NCBI GenBank assembly: GCA_030248195.1
Contig: JASAND010030682.1
Span: 90,032 to 154,031 of the forward strand
Direction: 5' to 3'
Source: Trissonchulus latispiculum
Taxonomy: Eukaryota; Nematoda; Enoplea; Enoplida; Ironidae
Length of the DNA: 64,000 bases
Positions 57,495-64,000 of this stretch are shown one piece after another. The notes beneath the pieces are model-generated. The model did no database searches. It saw only the letters and a list, made by a program, of their open reading frames with translations, and was not told the origin of the DNA. Positions within the stretch are counted from its first letter, which is position 1. Each line of letters begins with the position of its first letter. The position numbers and the translations under genes are program-made.

Positions 57495-58478
57495 GGTGGT
57501 GATTCCTTTTGGCACATATTATTGGTTGACCGTCCAAATCAAGATGAAATTTGATGAAACTTTCCAAAATAAGTTCTTTTAGCATTCTAACACCCTCCGC
57601 GCAATCCTGCTTCAAAACTTTGATGTTTCCGTTCAGGGCGGTTTTTGCCGCTTTTTGACATTTACGCAATAGTTGTATAGCTATGATTATATTCATTCGA
57701 AAGATCTTGTTGAGCTCTACATTTTTGCTTTTGGAAGCACCTTTCTAGCGTTTCTCTGTAGTGCGATATAACTGATTTTCTTATTTTGGCGTTGAAAACT
57801 TGTAATTTTTGCAGAAATCAAAGAATCCTCCATTTCTTGAGCTACGCAAGCCGTAAAATCAAACGAAGAGCGTCAGTTTGAAGGTCTCGTCGAGGCCGAT
57901 TATTCGTGGCGTTATAATCTTCTAAATGCTATCCAGAACGCTGTTATCATAAAAAACGTAGTTTTTGCAAAACATGACCAAATTTTTTCCAGCCATTGTG
58001 CAGCATTTACTATGCATGCTAGAGGCTTGCTACTTACTAGACATGTTTTACACAAAAATACCCAGGGACCCTTTTTTAGTTGCCCCGGTTGCTGCTTTCT
58101 AGCTAAAGTGGTTGCTTGCCAAAGTTGGGAAAAGTAGGCAAAATCCAGGTTGCGCCTACATTTTAATTAATTTCTTCATAACGAAGAGCGGTTTCATAAT
58201 AATGAAAAAAGGGTCCCCAGCTATTTGATAGTGGAATCGAATGATGTGGCCGACGCCTCACGAAAAAATTTACTTTAGTCTGCAAAAAATCTGGAAAATT
58301 AAATTACTTCGAAAATGTAGTAAAATAATTTCCGAAAACTGAAGTTAGTTTCACTGTATTCATTAAAAAGAGAAAATATTAAGCTCCATTTCGATATAAA
58401 AATGGCTTCTTAACTCCAAGGAATGAATGAGTAATAAGGGTTCAAAGTTGATGTCTCCAAAAGGAATCACCACCTTAA
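57491..58478. mobile_element. TTAA element, copy 2 of the tandem array
   Basis: TTAAGGTGGTGATTCCTTTT at 57491 and its near-perfect complement ending 58478 bound 988 bp. TTAA flanks suggest a piggyBac- or Kolobok-type non-autonomous element. It aligns with copy 3 throughout and preserves the empty site of the 58752-59496 insertion near 57766-57771. Confidence 0.75.
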
Positions 58479-58479
58479 T

Positions 58480-60185
58480 TTAAGGTGGTGATTCCTTTTG
58501 GGCACATATTGGTGGTAAATAAATTAAGATGAAATTTGACGAAACTTTCCGAAATTCGTTCTTTTAGCGTTCTAACATCCTCCGCGCAATTCCGATTCAA
58601 AATTCGAGATTTCCGGTCAGGGTGGTTTTTCCCAATTTCTGAAAGTTTGGCAGCTATACAGTTATGACTAAATTCATTCGAACGATCTCATTGAGCTTCA
58701 TATTTTTGCTTTTTAAAGCAGCGTTCTAGCTTTTCTCTACCGTGAGATATAAGGTGGCTTGCACCAGTCGTGTTTATCTCCCGTTTAAATTAAACTTGAG
58801 TTTAAACTCGTGTTTAGTCATTAGCAGGCTTGCACCAGTCGAGTTTAACTTAAACTGGAGTTTAAAATTTGTGTATTTAAACACCACCTACTGGAAATTT
58901 AAACTTGAGATGGACCAGGTTTAAGGTCGTGTTTAAGGCAAAAATGACAGTTGCTTGCTGTTTTTAACGTCGGATACAAAAATAAGAAATCATTAAAGTT
59001 GTAAACACAGTAATTTTATTAATACCGTCTGAAAATTTACTTTTAAAAAATGGTTGTTTTGATTTTTCATCATTAATCTGTCAGTAGCGACTGTACAATG
59101 CTCACCCTCAAAATAAGTACTTTGAAAATAATTGACTTATGCTGAGGAAGCAAAAAATGCTTTCTTTTTCTTTTATAGCCTCCTGTTTAACGTCATGTTT
59201 AAGTTTATTGAAAGTTCTGTTAAATGACGTCCCATTTAAACCTCACGTTTAGCTGCTGTTTAGTTTAAAAATTCTAACTTTTTATTGGCCAAATTTATCA
59301 TCGTGATTGGCTTGCTGAACTAAAACGTGACCAAGTCATGTTTAAGTCGTGTTTAAATTTAAACACGAGTTTAGTTAAGCAGCAGTTAAACACCACTTGA
59401 GCAAGTGATTAAAATTTAAACTTAAACTGGAGTTTAAGTAAACACAAGTTTAAGGGTTATTCATGAATAAACTAAACACGACTGGTGCACGCCAGCTATA
59501 GACGATTTTCTTGTTTTGGCGTCGAAAACTTGTTATCTTTGCAGAAATCAAGTAATCCATCATTTCTTGAACTATGCAAGCCGTAAAAGCAAACTAAGGG
59601 CGTCGATCTGAAGGTCTCATAGGGGCAAATTATCCGTCGCATGATCGTCTTCTAACAGCTATCCCGTAGCTGTTATCATAAAAAATGTAATTTTTGCAAA
59701 AACAAGACCAGTTTTTTCCAAAGATTGTGGAGCATTCGCCATGCAAGCTGGAGGGCTGCTACTTAACAGATGTGTTCTGTACAAATATACGCAGGGATAT
59801 TTTTTAATTGCCCCGATTACTGCTTTCTAGCTAAAGTAATCGCTTGACAAATTTGGGAAAAGTAGGCAAAATACAGGTTACGCACACATTTCAGCTTATT
59901 TCTCTATAACGAAGAGCTATTTCACAATAAATAAAAATCGTCCACAGTTATTTGATGGAGGTATCGAATGATACAACCGATGTCTCGCAAAAAATCTGGG
60001 AAATTATACTTCTTCTAAAATGTGGTAAAAATATTTTTAGAAAAGCAACATTAGTTTCATGGTATGCATTAAAAAGAGAAAATGTCAAGCTGCATTTTAA
60101 TATAAAAATGGCGTCTTAAACTCTAAGTAATGAATGAGTAATAATGGTGCAAACTTTATGTGACCAAAGGGAATCACCACCGTAA
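58480..60185. mobile_element. TTAA element, copy 3 of the tandem array, with an internal insertion
   Basis: It begins TTAAGGTGGTGATTCCTTTT directly after copy 2 (one base apart) and ends gggaatcaccaccgtaa at 60185, where the terminal TTAA is altered to GTAA. Net length without the insertion is about 960 bp. Confidence 0.7.
58752..59496. mobile_element. Element with TGCACCAGTCGTGTTTA ends inserted in array copy 3
   Basis: The left end GGTGGCTTGCACCAGTCGTG and complemented right end GCTGGCGTGCACCAGTCGTG form inverted repeats. tata flanks it at 58748-58751 and 59497-59500, and copy 2 of the array retains the unoccupied gatata-actgatttt site. Interior motifs gtttaaact/agtttaaac are iterated in both orientations. 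745 bp, no transposase. Confidence 0.8.
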
Positions 60186-60714
60186 ACACAGTAACCACCT
60201 ATATGGTGGTGGTTATCATTCACATCCACTTTACACTTTAAACTTTACACGAGAAATACACAACTTCGTGACAGATTCAACAAAAACCAAAAATGACACT
60301 AGGCAATAGTGCGAAAAATTTGAAGTTTCTGTGAAATTGTTTGCAGTTTGATTGAGGCAGCTCCGAGAAATCCTTGTTCAAAACAAACTGATTGCAGTGT
60401 TAAAAACCTACTTTTTCTAAGTTTCTTCATTCCTTTTGTGTAAACAAAGATTATAGATCTAGACGTACAAAATATAGATCACAGTGTTGCCAGAGTTGCC
60501 AGTTAAACTTCAAACCTTTGGTTAGTATTTTGTTTGAGGGACAAGACTTTAGACTTCGACTCTTGGCTATTACTTCTTCGTCTTCTTCTTCTGTACTATT
60601 AGACTTCTAATCTCAACTGTTATACTCTACTGCTAAACTCTGTGCTTTCCCTATATGTTTGTATTCGTGTAGTCTATCTCTTTATCAGTCCTTTAGAACA
60701 AGGACAACACTGTT

Positions 60715-60765
60715 AATGATAATAATAATAATAATAATAATAATATTAATAATAATATTTATGAT
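60715..60765. repeat. ATA/AAT trinucleotide microsatellite
   Basis: About 50 bp of near-regular AAT repeats with a few interruptions. It adjoins a GC-richer block and could be the tail of a minus-strand retroelement, which I could not confirm. Confidence 0.8.
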
Positions 60766-62549
60766 AACAACTAATCGGTACACACAAATTCCGGTCCTTG
60801 GGTGAGCCCAAGAATGCTGTTCCAATCTCCTGTAGCGGAGCACACAGCGCACTGTTCCCGGATGCTATTCGGAAAGCCTGAGGGGTCTAGCACAGGGGAC
60901 GGTCTGGTTGGGGGAATGCCTGGTACGGTTATATAAACTTTAACAATTAATTAATTTAAACTAATAAATTATCTTCTTTTAAATCTTCCGGCGCTACTTG
61001 ACTTCTAGAACAGACCAATGGGGAATTCCCACCCAAGCAGAGCAAGAAGGGCAAAAGCAGAGATCATCTTTTTAGGTTGACAATTGAACAATAAAGATTA
61101 AATTCTCTTCTTTTAGGTTTTAGGTCCCACACTAGATTCCGGTGCCGTATCCGCGATCGTTCCTGCCCTAATCGTTGCGAAACCGTCCTATCTGACTCTC
61201 AAAGTACCTTAACTGACTGTGACTGATCCAAAAACCAAATAGCTGAGCAGTGTCCTTCTCCGGACTGAATACCAAGTAATTATCTGACCAAATTAACAGC
61301 ACTGAGGCATCAATTAGTAGGCAATCGCAGGGTGACTCTGGCAGGATAGATGCTTACTTCCGCACCTGAATCAAATGGGTTAAAACCCATTAGTTACACA
61401 ATTATGGTGCGGGATTCGAACCCAGCAACCATTACTCACTTTCTGGCTTTCTGAGATCAAAACTGAACTTGGGAGACTCAAGCTAGTCACAATAAACGAA
61501 ATTTCTGACATTTTGATACAAAATTGAAAGAATTGAACGGTACATTATAATTCTGGAAACATTTTAACAAGAATGTAGCTTTCGAGCAATTTCCTGCAAT
61601 TTCATGCAGAAAATTGCAATAAAGATGTGATTTCACTTCGTACACTCCGTTTGTGCACTGTTCCAGGTCGGAACATCAGGATGAACGTAAATCCGTAATT
61701 TATAATGGCTTGACAATAACTAAATAATTTGTGGTTATCCGTGCACTTGCCTAATGCAATCACGTAATTTTCATAACAACATCAAGACGTTTGGGGCCCC
61801 TTTCTGGCCCCAGAGTTCAGGGCAGTAACAATTCCCTGTAATTGAAGTATCCCATGATTTGAAACTAGAATAGTGAAAGATAAAAGGTTGGTTTGATTAG
61901 AAGATGGTTCATTTTGCCCTATCCATATTTCTTACGTACTTATTTATTATTTCCTCTATTTCAAGTATACCATTAATTATTAAGCAACACCATACAAAAT
62001 TATTGATTTTCGATGTCCATTATTGCCATTTGAGAGTAGTTGACGAAACCTGGATTAATACTAAACGTGAACATTAGTACGGTTGATTTTCCAACCGTAC
62101 TAGCTATTAAGTAACCTGGGTTTGTTACTCCTGACTTTAGATATGGTGCAAATGTGAAACAGCACCTACTCCCGATTGTAGACATTATTACAGGCTAAAC
62201 ACAAACTGGACTTGACTGACTAAACTAGAAATGGCAATAATGACCTTTACTTGTTTTGGAAATAAACCAACAATACATTAACTAGAGAATTACTATTGAT
62301 ACTATCCTTACGTAATACGGCTACACCTCTTGCGCATGGCAGATCTGCAACTGTAGTCATTATTAGGAGCTAACTACGAACAGGGTTTAACCTAGCTAGT
62401 TGGTATTGGCAATGAGAATATGCATTTAGTTTGGAAATAGAAGAACAATATATATGACCGACAAATATCGTGCTTCAGAGGGTAATAACCATTTGATGTA
62501 AAACGTATTGATTAATGCAAAGCTGATGGTTTATGGAATCCCTTTCATG

Positions 62550-62596
62550 CGATTCGTCCGCACTCTTAATACAGAGTAGCTTACGCGGACGAATCG
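62550..62596. repeat. Perfect 12-bp stem hairpin
   Basis: CGATTCGTCCGC at 62550-62561 pairs exactly with GCGGACGAATCG at 62585-62596 across a 23-base loop, in otherwise AT-rich DNA. It does not contain the conserved core of a hammerhead ribozyme. Function unknown. Confidence 0.7.
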
Positions 62597-64000
62597 AGGA
62601 TGTCCCAATACCGACTATCATGGGCCTAAATACGGGGTCCTTATGACCTTAGATTCTAATGTTCATACCTCATTTGCATATTTCCTATTGTAACCTAGAA
62701 CCTAAATTGCTTACGTAATTCCGCATTCATGAACTTTCAGACATACATACAGACTTGGTTACTGTTATTTTTCCTGCCTATTACCTAAGTTTTGGGGTAA
62801 TTCTGGTACTTCACACAAACCGCGCTTACAGACAGTATGCATTCAGACAATCACATTCTCGTTAATCTCAACCTATCATTCAAACTGTAACATTCACACA
62901 TACCTTAAACAAGTTAATACTTAATTATGTACCCTTATTTCCTAACTAAACAATCTCTAACAACAATTACGCAAACATTTGGACTACTAATTAATGAACA
63001 CTCACGCTATTCTTATACACCATTTAGACTAGAATACACTCATGCCAAATTCCAGACATATTCGTTCACACAAATCACAGACAAACCTTTCTCCTGCTTA
63101 ATATCTGAGTTCTCGTTCACTCGACAGTGCTCGCAACCCTCGTCAAATAGAAGGAGTTTCCGCGAGTCACGACACACTCACACAATCACATAAGTTCACA
63201 CCAAAATCATTCATACACTCATACACACGCAATCATACAGTTTCTTAGCTAATCGTTGCTTAACTGTTTCTAGTTACCAACCTAATTACAACTGCAAATA
63301 CGACAATTCCTAATACTAGCTACAACTAATGTTATTAATTTCTTAGCTACTATTTTAAACACATCCTAACAATATTAATTATTAGGTTATGAGAAACTTT
63401 ATGTGAAAACTTTGGTGCGAGTTTTAATGTTTTAAAACTCGTCTTTTAGCGCAGAAGTTTGAAAAGTTTGTGGTATTTTGAGAGAAATGTTTGAGAATTT
63501 TATGAAAGCCATGTGAGTAATGATTGCCAAGCAATCATTACTACAAAAACTACTACAACACATTAATATTAACACATAAACAACTGGACAGGGAAGCCGG
63601 TCATTCCCTTTTAAACTTCTCAATAATTAATTAAATAGAACAACTCATAGCTTTTAGAATTCGGATTAGACGTCCTAGATTTTTAAAGACCTATTAATTT
63701 GGAACCGACCTAAAGCTAAAATAAATAACATAATACAGAACAATAAGATTTTAAAATTAACTGCACCTGGATTAACAATATGGCCAGCAACTCCTAGTTG
63801 CCGGCTGTGGGGAACAAACCTTAAAACTAGCTCATATTCTTTTTTAAGGGTCGTGCTTTTAGAGACCAACTAACTCATTCCCAAAAGGTGGGGGTCCCAC
63901 TCATTTTTCCCAGAAACTGCAGAATATATCACTATGCAGAATATATCTTTCCTGGCCTCTAAGGCCTTAGTAAAAAAATAAACTACAATTCAAAGGTCGT

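Larger units (their letters stand above)
60186..64000. other. AT-rich non-coding tail of the window
   Basis: No host gene or complete transposon was recognised. It holds a short AACCACC/GGTGGTT palindrome at 60191-60213 and an ATA trinucleotide tract (60715-60765). A GC-richer block follows (60780-61440) with a B-box-like gcgggattcgaaccc near 61411. A perfect 12-bp hairpin is at 62550-62596. The remainder is low-complexity A/T sequence. Confidence 0.45.

Noticed and set aside
62550..62596. Possible hammerhead ribozyme
   Set aside because: The GGACGAA-like string is suggestive, but the CUGAUGA core and GAAA junction are absent; the piece is a simple hairpin.

Overview
This is invertebrate nuclear DNA: AT-rich, with two intron-rich single-copy genes and a very high load of transposable elements. 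I cannot name the phylum. The two host proteins are clearly metazoan but fairly divergent. No prokaryotic features are present.

Layout. (1) 1-17.9 kb: a plus-strand gene for protein phosphatase 4 regulatory subunit 4 (PPP4R4), about 20 coding exons between 5083 and 17683, with fold-back elements in its introns. (2) 17.9-23.9 kb: intergenic space between two convergent 3' ends, packed with palindromic elements. (3) 24.1-45.3 kb: a minus-strand gene for cleavage stimulation factor subunit 3 (CSTF3, CstF-77), 20 coding exons, about 726 codons. All splice sites are GT-AG and every phase matches. Its introns hold a 5'-truncated LINE, a tRNA-like sequence, TTAA-flanked elements and several G-run elements. 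(4) 45.3-64 kb: no recognisable host gene. It holds a deeply nested transposon stack carrying an intact 833-codon reverse transcriptase/RNase H ORF, a decayed RTE-like LINE, a tandem array of three TTAA elements, and about 4 kb of plain AT-rich sequence.

The two host genes share only the theme of post-transcriptional and phosphatase regulation. CstF-77 scaffolds mRNA 3'-end cleavage; PP4R4 is a HEAT-repeat regulator of the PP4 catalytic subunit. I see no operon-like link. Their tail-to-tail layout is probably incidental.

The strongest unusual signal is a recurring design among the DNA transposons. Many carry 8-bp target duplications and short hAT-like ends (TAGTGATG, TAGGGATGCACC, CATAGGTG, GGGTGTG). 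Just inside each end lies an array of a short GC-rich, palindromic or tandem motif that differs from family to family. A second group is flanked by TTAA. Nesting, an internal empty-site comparison and target duplications allow several insertion events to be ordered directly from the sequence.
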